Shown piece by piece: positions 18,176 through 27,171 of a DNA stretch of 64,000 nt (its first letter is position 1; every line of letters starts with the position of its first letter). The DNA lies in the NCBI RefSeq assembly GCF_008152325.1, contig NZ_CP042243.1, forward strand, positions 2,299,026-2,363,025. Direction: 5' to 3'. A model generated the notes under the pieces. The model searched no databases, was not told the DNA's origin, and saw only the letters and a list, made by a program, of their open reading frames with translations. The DNA is from Crassaminicella thermophila (GTDB lineage: Bacteria; Bacillota; Clostridia; Peptostreptococcales; Thermotaleaceae). The position numbers were made by a program, and so were the translations under genes.

Positions 18176-18592
18176 TTACATTTTTTTTACTACAGCTTCT
18201 CCACTTACAATCTCAGTACCTGATTGATTTCTAACAATTGTTTTTAATATCAGAATCCTTTTTTCATCTCTTTTTTCTTTTACTTCTACAACAGCCGTCA
18301 ACTGATCTCCTATATAAGCAGGTGCTAAAAACTTCATATTTTGAGATAGATAAAGAGTATTTGCACCTGGTAATTCTGTTCCTAAAACAGCAGAAATCAA
18401 AGAACTAGTAAGCATTCCATGTGCAATCCTTTTTTTAAACATTGTCTTAGAAGCAAAATCAGTATCAAGATGTATCGGATTGTAATCACCTGTAACATTA
18501 GCAAATCCAGTAATATCTTCTTCTGTTATAATCTTAGAAAGACTAGCTGTATCACCGATCTTTATTTCCTCATATTTTTTATCTATTACCAT
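18176..18592 (-). CDS. phaJ: MaoC-family (R)-specific enoyl-CoA hydratase
   Basis: A 138-aa single hot-dog domain protein. The hydratase 2 motif is visible with D36 and H41 in GDYNPIHLD, as in PhaJ enzymes, which hydrate crotonyl-CoA to (R)-3-hydroxybutyryl-CoA. As first gene of the operon it would feed PHA synthase directly from fatty-acid or butyrate-type intermediates, explaining the lack of phaA and phaB here. The ribosome site GGGGTGGG is 6 nt from the ATG. Confidence 0.88.
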   Translation of the reverse strand: MVIDKKYEEIKIGDTASLSKIITEEDITGFANVTGDYNPIHLDTDFASKTMFKKRIAHGMLTSSLISAVLGTELPGANTLYLSQNMKFLAPAYIGDQLTAVVEVKEKRDEKRILILKTIVRNQSGTEIVSGEAVVKKM

Positions 18593-18949
18593 ATTCCCAC
18601 CCCTTCATTTTTTATATAAGCTTTATAAAGATCCAGTCTTCTATTCCCGGGAAGCTTATCACTGGATAATATCTATATTTTTGAAACTAACAATGCTTAT
18701 TTTACACGAATAGCTATGGAAATTTTGTCACAACCTGATAGGAGTATATAATTTTTTATATGCAAAAATGGCTAAATTTCATAACCAAATTATTACAAAA
18801 AAAGAAGCCTTTTAGCTTCTTTTTTTCTTTTCTTTCTTTTTTCCTTATAAGATACTATATTTTGATAAGAATCATTTTCAATTTCTTGTGTCGAATATTC
18901 TATAATCCCATATGTCTTTTTCTCTGTTAATTTTTTTTAATATTTCTAT
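18593..18949 (-). other. Intergenic leader region upstream of phaJ
   Basis: No gene found. It holds the DUF4392 terminator (18797-18826) and, close to phaJ, a possible leader structure: ATCCAGT (18631-18637) can pair with ACTGGAT (18661-18667), with an inner CTTC/GAAG stem. I could not place a convincing promoter, although a TAAAAT -10-like box lies about 40 nt before the structure on the minus strand. Confidence 0.35.
18797..18826 (-). terminator. Intrinsic terminator downstream of the DUF4392 gene
   Basis: A 12-bp stem (18797-18808 with 18815-18826), a 6-nt loop, and A/T runs at both ends, so it can act in either direction. Confidence 0.8.
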
Positions 18950-19861
18950 CTATATAACTCGTTTATTGGTCTTGTATTCACGGATTCCAAATTCTACTAT
19001 TGTTCTTAATTTTTTAAGAATTTTAAGATTCTCTTTTAAACTTAGACCATCTACAGTTAATTCTCTTTTTTTGCTACATCCATCTACACCTCCAGCTTCT
19101 ATTATGCTCTTTAATATAAGGATTTCTGTTTTTATATCATGAAGCAGCATTGTATTCGTAAGAAGTGAAAGTGCTGCCGTTAGAGCATGACCTCCCCAAT
19201 TAGATACCCCTGCAACAATAAGATAATCTGTACTGATAGCCGCACATATTTTTTCCCCATGCTTTACAAAATCTACAATAAATGTTGAAACTTTTCCCAT
19301 TCCTACTTCATTTCCTCCATCTCCAACAGCTAATGTAATAATGCCAAGCTCTTTTGCTTTTTCAAACAATATATCTGTATTTGGAACAACATCACTAATA
19401 TCCTCTCCTCTCATGGAATAACAGCGGCCATCCTTTGCTCTTCCGGGTCTTTCTATAGCTACTATATGAGATGGTCTATAAGTATTAAATAGTTGATCAC
19501 AAAATTTTTTTTCATTTTTATAAGGAACAATTTCTATGGGTGCAACAACATTTTTTATCAAGCAACACTTATATAACATTTCTTTAGAATAGTTATCTGT
19601 TATGAGTACCACTTTTTTCCCTAATTGTTCTAATGCACTAGCCAAAGCTATAGCTCCAATAGGCCCATCTGTCTCACCGGTAAGGGTATCTCTTATACAA
19701 AAACCTGTAACGATAAAAACTGTAGAACTTTTTAAAAGTTCTGCTGCTGCTCTTTGTATTTCTCCTGGCAATTTAATCTTATGCATTCCTCTTTGATGTA
19801 AATTTTTTCTTATAACATGATCTATTTTTTCAAAAATTTCTTCGGAATTTTTTTTATTCAA
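18950..19861 (-). CDS. DUF4392 (glutamate cyclase-like) protein
   Basis: A 303-aa soluble protein whose pattern matches DUF4392, the domain shared with the mammalian D-glutamate cyclase (DGLUCY). Seen: a glycine-rich VTGFCIRDTLTGETDGPIGA segment near residue 53, AIERPGRA near 155, and AVGDGGNEVGMG near 197. A role in D-amino-acid or lactam metabolism is possible but unproven. The start is a TTG at 19861, chosen because AAGGAGAT lies 9 nt upstream and the nearby ATG runs into a stop. It follows the DUF3870 gene after two hairpins. Confidence 0.78.
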   Translation of the reverse strand: MNKKNSEEIFEKIDHVIRKNLHQRGMHKIKLPGEIQRAAAELLKSSTVFIVTGFCIRDTLTGETDGPIGAIALASALEQLGKKVVLITDNYSKEMLYKCCLIKNVVAPIEIVPYKNEKKFCDQLFNTYRPSHIVAIERPGRAKDGRCYSMRGEDISDVVPNTDILFEKAKELGIITLAVGDGGNEVGMGKVSTFIVDFVKHGEKICAAISTDYLIVAGVSNWGGHALTAALSLLTNTMLLHDIKTEILILKSIIEAGGVDGCSKKRELTVDGLSLKENLKILKKLRTIVEFGIREYKTNKRVI

Positions 19862-19907
19862 TTTTTCTCATCTCCTTGTATATAATTTATTTTTTCAAAA
19901 ATATAGA

Positions 19908-19941
19908 AAGACCCAGCGCAAGTAAATGCAAACTGGGTCTT
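19908..19941 (-). terminator. Second hairpin of the DUF3870-DUF4392 junction, terminator-like
   Basis: On the minus strand AAGACCCAG pairs with CTGGGTCTT and is followed by TTCTATATTTTT. It lies between the stop of DUF3870 and the ribosome site of DUF4392, so it could attenuate the second gene. Confidence 0.6.
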
Positions 19942-19984
19942 ATTTACCGATATATACAGAGGCAAATCTATATACTGGGTAAAT
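19942..19984 (-). promoter_or_regulatory. First hairpin of the DUF3870-DUF4392 junction, possible anti-terminator element
   Basis: ATTTACC pairs with GGTAAAT at the base and a TATATA-rich upper stem follows. Its 5' arm on the minus strand carries ACCCAG, the same six bases as the 5' arm of the next hairpin, so it could pair instead with CTGGGT at 19911-19916 and prevent the terminator. Mechanism inferred. Confidence 0.35.
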
Positions 19985-20006
19985 AAAACTTTATATAAAA
20001 TTATCT

Positions 20007-20330
20007 TTATTGATTTCTAATCATCATGTACTTATTGCGTGCATCTTTTATAGCAGCAATAACTGCCTTTTGTGCCATCCCATAAAATCTATCCTTTATT
20101 TCATCTATAATTTCATCTATATCATCTAATAGCTGATAGCCTACCAATATAGATTTAATAAAATCACTCGTAACATCTCTTACCATATTACAAGTAGAAT
20201 CAATAATTTTACCACTATCTCTTTCTAATATAATCCCTATAAACAGTATATCATATAAAGCTGCAATAGGATCATTTTTACTAATTTTTGAGGTACCTAA
20301 AACATAGATTGTATTCTTTTCATATACCAA
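20007..20330 (-). CDS. DUF3870 domain protein
   Basis: A 107-aa protein matching the DUF3870 pattern: an initial strand, then ERDSGKIIDSTCNMV, then DFIKSILVGYQL and a helical end with FYGMAQKAVIAAIKDARNKY. The family has no established function. The start is TTG at 20330, set by AAGGGGGAT 7 nt upstream; the only nearby ATG is followed at once by a stop codon. It shares a strand and probably a transcript with the DUF4392 gene. Confidence 0.75.
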   Translation of the reverse strand: MVYEKNTIYVLGTSKISKNDPIAALYDILFIGIILERDSGKIIDSTCNMVRDVTSDFIKSILVGYQLLDDIDEIIDEIKDRFYGMAQKAVIAAIKDARNKYMMIRNQ

Positions 20331-20449
20331 CTACATATCCCCCTTATACATAATCATATATACTCTAATTTCTATCGAATGATACTTTTTTCCTTCTTTT
20401 TATATCATATTTTACAAGCATTTACTATGTTATTTGTATGTATTTAGAA

Positions 20450-20483
20450 AAAATACCTCTGCTTTCATCAACAGAGGTATTTT
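20450..20483 (-). terminator. Intrinsic terminator of the CobN-like/ExbBD-like operon
   Basis: A 12-bp stem AAAATACCTCTG with its complement at 20472-20483 and a 10-nt loop, directly after the CobN-like stop codon. Confidence 0.88.
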
Positions 20484-20488
20484 AACAA

Positions 20489-23400
20489 TTATTTCTTCAT
20501 TATATATCCTTTCAGTACAAGTCCTACAAGAGCCAAAGCCATCATAATTGCTGATAAGGATACAGCACTGCTAACATTTCCCTTGTTTTGATCATTTTTC
20601 TCAATTTCATAAGCCCGTACACTACATTCCTGAGTTTCTTCCTTACTTTCTGATTTTTCTGGCTGTAGCATTTCACCTTTTTGTGTCCCAACATTATTCT
20701 TTGAAATAACTGTTTCTTTCTTATCATTCTTATTTCCTACATTACTGTTATTCGGTTCAGATTTTATTTCTTCTACAGTAGCTAAAGGTATGTCCTGTTC
20801 TTCTACCACTTGTTTTAAACTATCTTCAACTTTTTCTACTTTTTGTTCTTGAATTTCTTGTTGCTGTTTTACTTTTTCTTGATCTTCAACAGGTATTACC
20901 ATTTCTTCTTTTGTAACAGGAATAGTTTCTTTTACAATATCTTTATCTTTTTTAGATGAACTGCTATTTGTAGAAGTATTCTTATTGTTTGAATTTTTAA
21001 TTTTTATATCTTCATCAGTAGCTTCTTTGAAAATATCCTTAAATTTATTCAATATATCTTTATCTAGTGTAGAAAAATTTGCTGCCAATTCATTTAATTT
21101 AATATTAGCACATGTATGATGACAGCAGACAACCCCATAATCAACAGCCGTTTCAATATAAATATTAGATAGTTTTTCCATTGCCTTATCATCCGCATTC
21201 CACATATCACGTCTTGCAGCTTCTAAATTCCATCCAATAATGGCTTGAATTACATAAGGGTCTAGCTGAGAACGGATTGTTTCATCAAATATAAAGGTTT
21301 CAGCTACCTTTTGCCAACCCCAATCATCAATAGCATCTAATGTTGCATCCATTAAAAACATATTTCCTATATGTTTACCAATTTCTACAGAACCAGAAAA
21401 ACCTTCTTTCAACATACCTTCAATCCATTTATGATTAAATACTCTTGTTCTTAATTCTGTTGATACAAACTCTGATAATGATTGAACTCGTGGATCTCCA
21501 GCTTTTCGCGTATTTACAATGTATGATACTATATCTTCACCGGAAGCTGCCTTAGCAGCCAAACTTAGTCCCCCTAAATATTGTGCTACATCATCATTAT
21601 CCATTGTTCCCCATATAGAATCTCTTATTTGGGTCACAATATCTACATTACTTAACATATCTTTAAAAACTTCTCTTGCTTTTTCATCAAAATTTTCACC
21701 CAAAATATCTTTTCCATAAATAAATGACATACGCTTCATGTAAACATCAACAAGATCTTCTTGAGAATCCCATGAGTTTGTAGCCGAAGCCATTTCTGAA
21801 ACACCAGTTCCATAAGTTCCTGGTGCATCACCAAAAATCCTTGCCCCTGCTAAAGTATCTGCTGTTTCTTCATCTATACCTTTATCTTTTAGTTTTTCCT
21901 TTATTGTATCATAATGTTTCTTTAGATAGTTATCATTACTAGATTCATCAAGGTTTTGTACTAGTCTAAACGCTTCATCTAGAATTTCTGCTGTATATAA
22001 GAATGTATCTCTGAATAATCCTGATATAGTTACTACCACATCAACACGAGGTCTTCCAAGCTCATCTATTGGCGTAACCTTTACAGAATCAACGCGTCCA
22101 TATTTATTGTATACAGGTTCTGTACCAATTAATCTCATAATCATTCCAACAGTTTCACCATTTGTTCTCATGGTTTCAATAGCCCATAAAACAACCCCTA
22201 CAGATTCCGGGTATTTTCCATATTCTTCCTTGTATTTTTCAATCAATTGATCTGCAGCTTTCTTTCCTGTTTCCCATGCTGCTTTATCAGGAATTTCCCT
22301 TGGATCAAATGTAACAATATTTCTACCTGTAGGTAATGCATCTGGTATTCTTACCGGATCTTTTCCTGGTCCTGGTTCAATATATCCGCCATTAAGGGCT
22401 CTTAGGATATTTGTGATTTCTTGAGTTGCTAATGCTAAGTTATCTTCAATAGTACTTCTATCACTTTCTCTATTTTCCTTATCATAATTTACGATAGAAT
22501 CTACCATTTTATCAAATAATTCTCCTTTAGGTGGCTCCCCTAGTGTATGCAATCCGTAAGGCATCAATTCTTCTGTAAATGCTTCAAGATATTCATGTAA
22601 TTTTTCTGCTGATTCATAAAATTTATTTGTCAAATCTAAATCAATTTCTTTATCAAGATTATTTTTTTGAACAATTTCTACAATCTGGTTTTGTAGTTGT
22701 ACAGCTCTTTCATTGTTTCCTTTATTGATTTCATCTAAATATTTTATAATTAAGTCTTGTAAATTTACCAAATCTCCATAAAGTTCAGGTTGAATCATTG
22801 GAGGAATCAAATGGTCAATAGTTATTCCATAACCTCTCCTTTTTGACTGCGTTGCTTCACCTGGATTATTCATAATATAAGGGTTAATATTTATCATATT
22901 TCCAATCAATTGATCTGGCCAATCATCTTCACCTAAACCTACACTACGACCTGGTAACCATTCTAAGGTACCATGTGTTCCCAAATGAATCACTGCATCT
23001 GCTTCTAATTCATTTTGTAACCATAAGTAAAAAGCTATATATTGATGTGTCGGTGGCAATTCAGGAGAGTGAGCTATTTTGCTAGGATCATCTCCCCATC
23101 CCCGCATTGGCTGTGGTCCAATGAAAATATTTCCCATCTTCATGCCTGGTATAATAATTTTATCATCTACAACCATAACATTTCCTGGAGCTTTTCCCCA
23201 TTCCTTTTCTACATCTTCTTTTAGCTTTTCTGGCAGCTTATTATACCACTGAAGATATTTTTCTACTGGTATTGTTATAGCACCTGAATCTACTAGTTTT
23301 TCCATCTCTCCTGGTGCCCAGCTCCCCACATTTCGTCCTCTTTCATCATACATTCTCTTTATTGCTTCAGGATCTATTTCACCTTCAACCTTATAACCAT

Positions 23401-25171
23401 CTTTCTTTAATGCTTCTAAAATATTTGATGCGCTCTCTATTGTATTTAGGTAAGATGCTGAAAAATCATCTTTTCCACCATGGTGACTATAATAAATCAA
23501 AGCAATCTTCTTATCTTCATTTTCTTTATTCTTAAGATCTGCCCAAGACTTTACACGCCCTGCTAAACGCTTTATATTATAATCTAGTGGTACTTTTTTT
23601 ATAAGAGGTGCACCAGTAATAGGATCAGTTCCTATTTCCTTTGTTCCTCCCATAAATACTGGCTCAATTCTTCCATCCATTTCAGGCATAGCAATCTGCC
23701 AATACATTGCATTCATAATTCCAGCAGAATTTTGTTCCCAATCATCAAGGTCTCTACTATATGTAGGCGTAATTACTGGTACATTTAATTTATTAAAAAT
23801 CTCAACAGCTACTTCAGGTTTGCCATATTTATAATTAAATCCAAATCCCGCAATATAAGCATCAATGATACTTTTACCATTTCGCATGAAATATTCATCT
23901 ATTATATTTATTCTATTTCTAGAATTTGTAAATACAAGCATCACATTAGCATTATTTTGTTCTAACTCCTTCAATAATGCTAAATACATATCAATATCAT
24001 TATTCTTATATGCACTATCATAGGTTGAAATTCCTATCCATGAACCATTTTCCTTAAAATGACCACTCTTTTTATACCAAGCTTTATACGCCTCTAAATT
24101 TTCAAAGATTCCTGGGAAAGCTGGTTTCGTTTCTAAGCAATTTTTTACTTGGTTAAATAAAGTACTTGTATCCTTAGAACTTTTTAAAGCATCTGTAATA
24201 GTCTTTGATAATTCCTTAAATTCAATATTTTTATCTCCTTTTTCATAAAATACATGATAGGATGCATCAATTACAATAGGTGTTGTAGGACCTTCATCAG
24301 AATATACTGAGTTATAAACTGCATCTGCAACAGAAGCAATAAAATCATTTGAGTCCCTTAATGATAAAAATATATCATTCCAATCCTTTTCATCTGATTC
24401 TGAATAAATAATATTTTCCTTCAATATATCTTGTGCCAAAGGTATTCTTCTATCATCATACACAGCTTCATATACAGCTTCATAAACGGCATGATGTGCT
24501 GTATTTGTCACCAAAGCAAGATCTATTTCTTTTGTTTCTTCGTTTATAGCTTCATAAAAAACTTTCCCTAACTCCCCTGCATTAAAAGAAAGTTCTTTTG
24601 CATCAGGATGATAAATAAAGCAACTTGGCATACCTGAAGGTTCTATAGGTTCAGCTACTTTTAGTCCTCCTAGGTCACCTAAATAAAGAAGAAGTCTACG
24701 CATATTTTCTACTCCACCTTTTGTGAAGTAAGCTTTTATTTCTTCATCTTTACTATAATCAATGTTTGGATACTGTCCTGAAAAATCACTACTCCTTGTA
24801 GAATATATATGACAAGATTCAGGTGCTTCTGAAATAATAGGACCTAATAAAGAAATTCCTCCTGAACCAATCATTTCCATTAATAATACATCTGTATCTT
24901 TTAAATTATCCTTTAACTGTTCAGCAACATCAGAATTCTCTAAAAATGTTGTACTAAATATTTTTACATCTAAAGGATATTTATTTTGTAGCTCTTTATA
25001 TGCATCCACCATAGAAGCAATATAACTGTCACTACCTAGAACTAAAACAACTTTTATTTTGTCTATACTCTCCCCCTGTGCAATAGGTATATTGACAATA
25101 TAAGTCATCATCATACATAAAAAGATTGTAATAGCTACTAATCGTCTGCATAAACTTTTGGAAAGATTCAT
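20489..25171 (-). CDS. Secreted, membrane-anchored CobN/magnesium-chelatase H-like protein
   Basis: A 1560-aa protein homologous to the large chelatase subunit CobN/BchH, which binds a tetrapyrrole and a metal ion. Unlike cytoplasmic CobN it has an N-terminal signal peptide (basic start, hydrophobic 10-28, then AQG) and, after the chelatase domain ends near residue 1370, a long Lys/Glu/Asn/Ser-rich disordered stalk, a membrane helix (about 1535-1555) and a KK end. It should therefore face the cell exterior. The CobN signature HLGTHGTLEWLPG is intact at 729-741. A short AVYE repeat sits near residue 228. It is the last gene of a cobalamin-riboswitch operon with ExbB/ExbD-like genes; no ATPase partner (CobS/CobT or ChlI/ChlD) is present. 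Role in corrinoid or metal-tetrapyrrole handling outside the cell is inferred. Confidence 0.9.
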   Translation of the reverse strand: MNLSKSLCRRLVAITIFLCMMMTYIVNIPIAQGESIDKIKVVLVLGSDSYIASMVDAYKELQNKYPLDVKIFSTTFLENSDVAEQLKDNLKDTDVLLMEMIGSGGISLLGPIISEAPESCHIYSTRSSDFSGQYPNIDYSKDEEIKAYFTKGGVENMRRLLLYLGDLGGLKVAEPIEPSGMPSCFIYHPDAKELSFNAGELGKVFYEAINEETKEIDLALVTNTAHHAVYEAVYEAVYDDRRIPLAQDILKENIIYSESDEKDWNDIFLSLRDSNDFIASVADAVYNSVYSDEGPTTPIVIDASYHVFYEKGDKNIEFKELSKTITDALKSSKDTSTLFNQVKNCLETKPAFPGIFENLEAYKAWYKKSGHFKENGSWIGISTYDSAYKNNDIDMYLALLKELEQNNANVMLVFTNSRNRINIIDEYFMRNGKSIIDAYIAGFGFNYKYGKPEVAVEIFNKLNVPVITPTYSRDLDDWEQNSAGIMNAMYWQIAMPEMDGRIEPVFMGGTKEIGTDPITGAPLIKKVPLDYNIKRLAGRVKSWADLKNKENEDKKIALIYYSHHGGKDDFSASYLNTIESASNILEALKKDGYKVEGEIDPEAIKRMYDERGRNVGSWAPGEMEKLVDSGAITIPVEKYLQWYNKLPEKLKEDVEKEWGKAPGNVMVVDDKIIIPGMKMGNIFIGPQPMRGWGDDPSKIAHSPELPPTHQYIAFYLWLQNELEADAVIHLGTHGTLEWLPGRSVGLGEDDWPDQLIGNMININPYIMNNPGEATQSKRRGYGITIDHLIPPMIQPELYGDLVNLQDLIIKYLDEINKGNNERAVQLQNQIVEIVQKNNLDKEIDLDLTNKFYESAEKLHEYLEAFTEELMPYGLHTLGEPPKGELFDKMVDSIVNYDKENRESDRSTIEDNLALATQEITNILRALNGGYIEPGPGKDPVRIPDALPTGRNIVTFDPREIPDKAAWETGKKAADQLIEKYKEEYGKYPESVGVVLWAIETMRTNGETVGMIMRLIGTEPVYNKYGRVDSVKVTPIDELGRPRVDVVVTISGLFRDTFLYTAEILDEAFRLVQNLDESSNDNYLKKHYDTIKEKLKDKGIDEETADTLAGARIFGDAPGTYGTGVSEMASATNSWDSQEDLVDVYMKRMSFIYGKDILGENFDEKAREVFKDMLSNVDIVTQIRDSIWGTMDNDDVAQYLGGLSLAAKAASGEDIVSYIVNTRKAGDPRVQSLSEFVSTELRTRVFNHKWIEGMLKEGFSGSVEIGKHIGNMFLMDATLDAIDDWGWQKVAETFIFDETIRSQLDPYVIQAIIGWNLEAARRDMWNADDKAMEKLSNIYIETAVDYGVVCCHHTCANIKLNELAANFSTLDKDILNKFKDIFKEATDEDIKIKNSNNKNTSTNSSSSKKDKDIVKETIPVTKEEMVIPVEDQEKVKQQQEIQEQKVEKVEDSLKQVVEEQDIPLATVEEIKSEPNNSNVGNKNDKKETVISKNNVGTQKGEMLQPEKSESKEETQECSVRAYEIEKNDQNKGNVSSAVSLSAIMMALALVGLVLKGYIMKK

Positions 25172-25281
25172 AAAAGCTACCCCCTTTGGTCTTTGGTTTT
25201 TGTTTGCTAAAATATTTTAATAGTTAAATTATAATTTGATTACATAAGACTTCCTTTCATCCATATTTTCATTCTTATCAG

Positions 25282-25650
25282 CTATTGGTCATCTTTATGA
25301 AATTCTCCTTCAATTAAAATCAACTTTCCTGTTTTAGGATCTTGAAAAACAGTTCCCATTTCATTGTAACCTTCTCCAGATCCATTATGAACATCAGGAA
25401 TCTCTTTAAGTTCTTTTCCCTTATTTACAGATGTTATCTTCTGTAATTGCTGCTTCATCTTTTTCCTTTCTTCAGGAGTCTTATTAGAAAATATAACATT
25501 CTGCAGATTCCATGAAAGAACCAATGCAACCATTAATCCACAACAAAATACCATCATCACATCCATTAAATTTGCCATTCCTGATAATGGATCAATTTCC
25601 CGTTCTTCTGACAGTGTTCTTTTTCTCCTCCTGCTCAACAATTTCTTCAT
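25282..25650 (-). CDS. DUF2149 protein, ExbD/TolR-like single-span subunit
   Basis: About 122 aa: a basic cytoplasmic N-terminus, one membrane helix containing NLMDVMMVFCCGLMVAL with an acidic Asp at its start (D30 from this start), and a hydrophilic outer domain. This layout mirrors ExbD/TolR/MotB, where the Asp carries protons. The gene overlaps the ExbB-like gene, as in energiser pairs. The start is uncertain: ATG at 25650 has GAAGGGG too close, an in-frame TTG at 25659 has no site, and a TTG slightly further in is also possible. Family DUF2149 is known to sit beside CobN-like genes in methanogens and clostridia. Confidence 0.78.
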   Translation of the reverse strand: MKKLLSRRRKRTLSEEREIDPLSGMANLMDVMMVFCCGLMVALVLSWNLQNVIFSNKTPEERKKMKQQLQKITSVNKGKELKEIPDVHNGSGEGYNEMGTVFQDPKTGKLILIEGEFHKDDQ

Positions 25651-26281
25651 CCCCTTCAATTAATTCTAAAAGTACTTCCATACGGTTTATATCTTTTTCA
25701 TACCATCTTCTTCTTATCTTAGAAATCAGTGATGCAATAGCACCAACTGCAACCCCTACTACTGTAGTATCAAAAGCAATGATTACTGCCTCAGAAAGTC
25801 CCACTACATCTCCTTGTCCAAGATGTGCTAGCCCTGGCCCTAATGGAATCAGCGTACCCATTAATCCTAGCACAGGTCCAAGTTTTGTAATTAAGTCTGT
25901 TTTATCAAGCGTCTTTTTCATGCGAAATTCTTCCTGATCTAAAATATCTCTTGCAAGAATTTTTCTTGAGCTTTTTCCTATGTTTTCTTTACTCATAAAA
26001 TCATAAATTAAATCTTTTTGCCTTTGTGTTAGACCATTATTCTCAATTACCTGATAAATATTATTTTTTTGCCATGGCAAATTTTCTTTAACGTCACTAA
26101 ATATTTCAACTAGATCAACTTGCTTTGCTTCTTTTCTTTTTTGCCTTTCAGCAATAAAATTTCCTAGTTCCATAAAAACGATCAATATCATTAAGAGCAA
26201 TCCTACTACTACTGGAATCAAAAAACTTTGTGCAATAGCGTGTAAAACAATAGTTAAATATTCAGACCCTGGAATACTCAC
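25592..26281 (-). CDS. MotA/TolQ/ExbB-type proton channel protein
   Basis: About 229 aa with the ExbB topology: an N-terminal membrane helix (about 15-37), a long cytoplasmic segment, then KLGPVLGLMGTLIPLGPGL and AVIIAFDTTVVGVAVGAIASL, the two conserved helices including the Thr-rich proton path. The start is taken as GTG at 26281 because GGGGGG lies 7 nt upstream; the open frame reaches 26332 without a site. The start overlaps the preceding DUF2162 gene by 20 nt and the end overlaps the DUF2149 gene, implying translational coupling of a complex. It probably energises the CobN-like surface protein (inference). Confidence 0.88.
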   Translation of the reverse strand: MSIPGSEYLTIVLHAIAQSFLIPVVVGLLLMILIVFMELGNFIAERQKRKEAKQVDLVEIFSDVKENLPWQKNNIYQVIENNGLTQRQKDLIYDFMSKENIGKSSRKILARDILDQEEFRMKKTLDKTDLITKLGPVLGLMGTLIPLGPGLAHLGQGDVVGLSEAVIIAFDTTVVGVAVGAIASLISKIRRRWYEKDINRMEVLLELIEGDEEIVEQEEKKNTVRRTGN

Positions 26282-26990
26282 TTTGCTTTCCCCCCTTTTT
26301 ATTATTTTGTAATCTATATTGTATAAAACCAATAAAACTTACGATAATTAAGCTAATCACTACTACTACTAAAATTTCTAGAGAATCAATAACTATTGGC
26401 GTAAAAAACATTTGCGCTGAGTTCACAAAATTAGGAATGAACAATCCTAGTGCCACAGTAATCATTCCAAAAAACAGCAGTAACTTATTGAATATTCTCC
26501 CCGGATTCATATGCATATGTTCAATCATCCATTTTGTCCCAAAACCGATTATGATTAGCAAAATCATAAAAAGTATAGCTATTCCTAACTCAAATAACCT
26601 ATTAAATCCTTTTAGCTTTTGTTGAAAAATCATTACACTAATTGCCATAGCAATCAGACAAAAAGGACAAGGTAAAAATGCAAGCATTTGACGACTCAAT
26701 TTATTACTAGAAAAAATTTCATCTCTACAAGATGCCTCTTCATGTAATCCAAGATAAATGAAAAATCCTGATAAAGCCATCGAACCTATAAACGTATAAC
26801 GATCAATAAAATCACTAAGAACATGCATGTAAGAAGCAAGCAGTAAAGTCATTCCATATAAAATACTTCCAAAACAAAATGAAATAAAAACAATCATTTT
26901 TCTACTTACTCCTGCTACCCCAAGAATAATCCCTGTTTTCAAGCTTAAAATAATAAGGGCAAAGACCATGCTTATAAATGCTAAAAACAT
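26262..26990 (-). CDS. DUF2162 polytopic membrane protein
   Basis: A 242-aa protein with six or seven membrane helices and a CPFCLIA motif within the third or fourth helix. The pattern fits DUF2162, described as a putative transporter and found with ExbB-like, DUF2149 and CobN-like genes. It is the first gene after the cobalamin riboswitch and its attenuator, with AGAGGTGAT upstream of its ATG. It may move a metal ion or corrinoid precursor across the membrane; the substrate is unknown. Confidence 0.75.
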   Translation of the reverse strand: MFLAFISMVFALIILSLKTGIILGVAGVSRKMIVFISFCFGSILYGMTLLLASYMHVLSDFIDRYTFIGSMALSGFFIYLGLHEEASCRDEIFSSNKLSRQMLAFLPCPFCLIAMAISVMIFQQKLKGFNRLFELGIAILFMILLIIIGFGTKWMIEHMHMNPGRIFNKLLLFFGMITVALGLFIPNFVNSAQMFFTPIVIDSLEILVVVVISLIIVSFIGFIQYRLQNNKKGGKQSEYSRV

Positions 26991-27020
26991 TTATATCACC
27001 TCTTTATTTTTATACATAAA

Positions 27021-27048
27021 AAACCTCTCAATTTAAATTGAGAGGTTT
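27021..27048 (-). terminator. Riboswitch-controlled terminator ahead of the DUF2162 gene
   Basis: A perfect 28-nt palindrome (AAACCTCTCAATTT and its complement) followed on the minus strand by six T. It lies between the cobalamin aptamer and the first gene, so control is probably by transcription attenuation. Confidence 0.85.
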
Positions 27049-27171
27049 AATATACTCAGAAATACACAACTTTCTTGTATAAAGGAAATACCTACTTTCA
27101 TTCTATATACAAAGAAAATTCTAACGATATCCACACCTCCCTATGACCCGTAGGGCTTTAGTGTTATCATA

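Noticed and set aside
18824-18949. A lysine-rich frame after the DUF4392 gene that runs into its terminator
   Set aside because: No ATG, GTG or TTG start in frame; likely non-coding or decayed.
20489-25171. Naming the large chelatase-like gene cobN or bchH
   Set aside because: The signal peptide, stalk and anchor place it outside the cytoplasm and no chelatase ATPase genes accompany it, so the classical role cannot be assumed.
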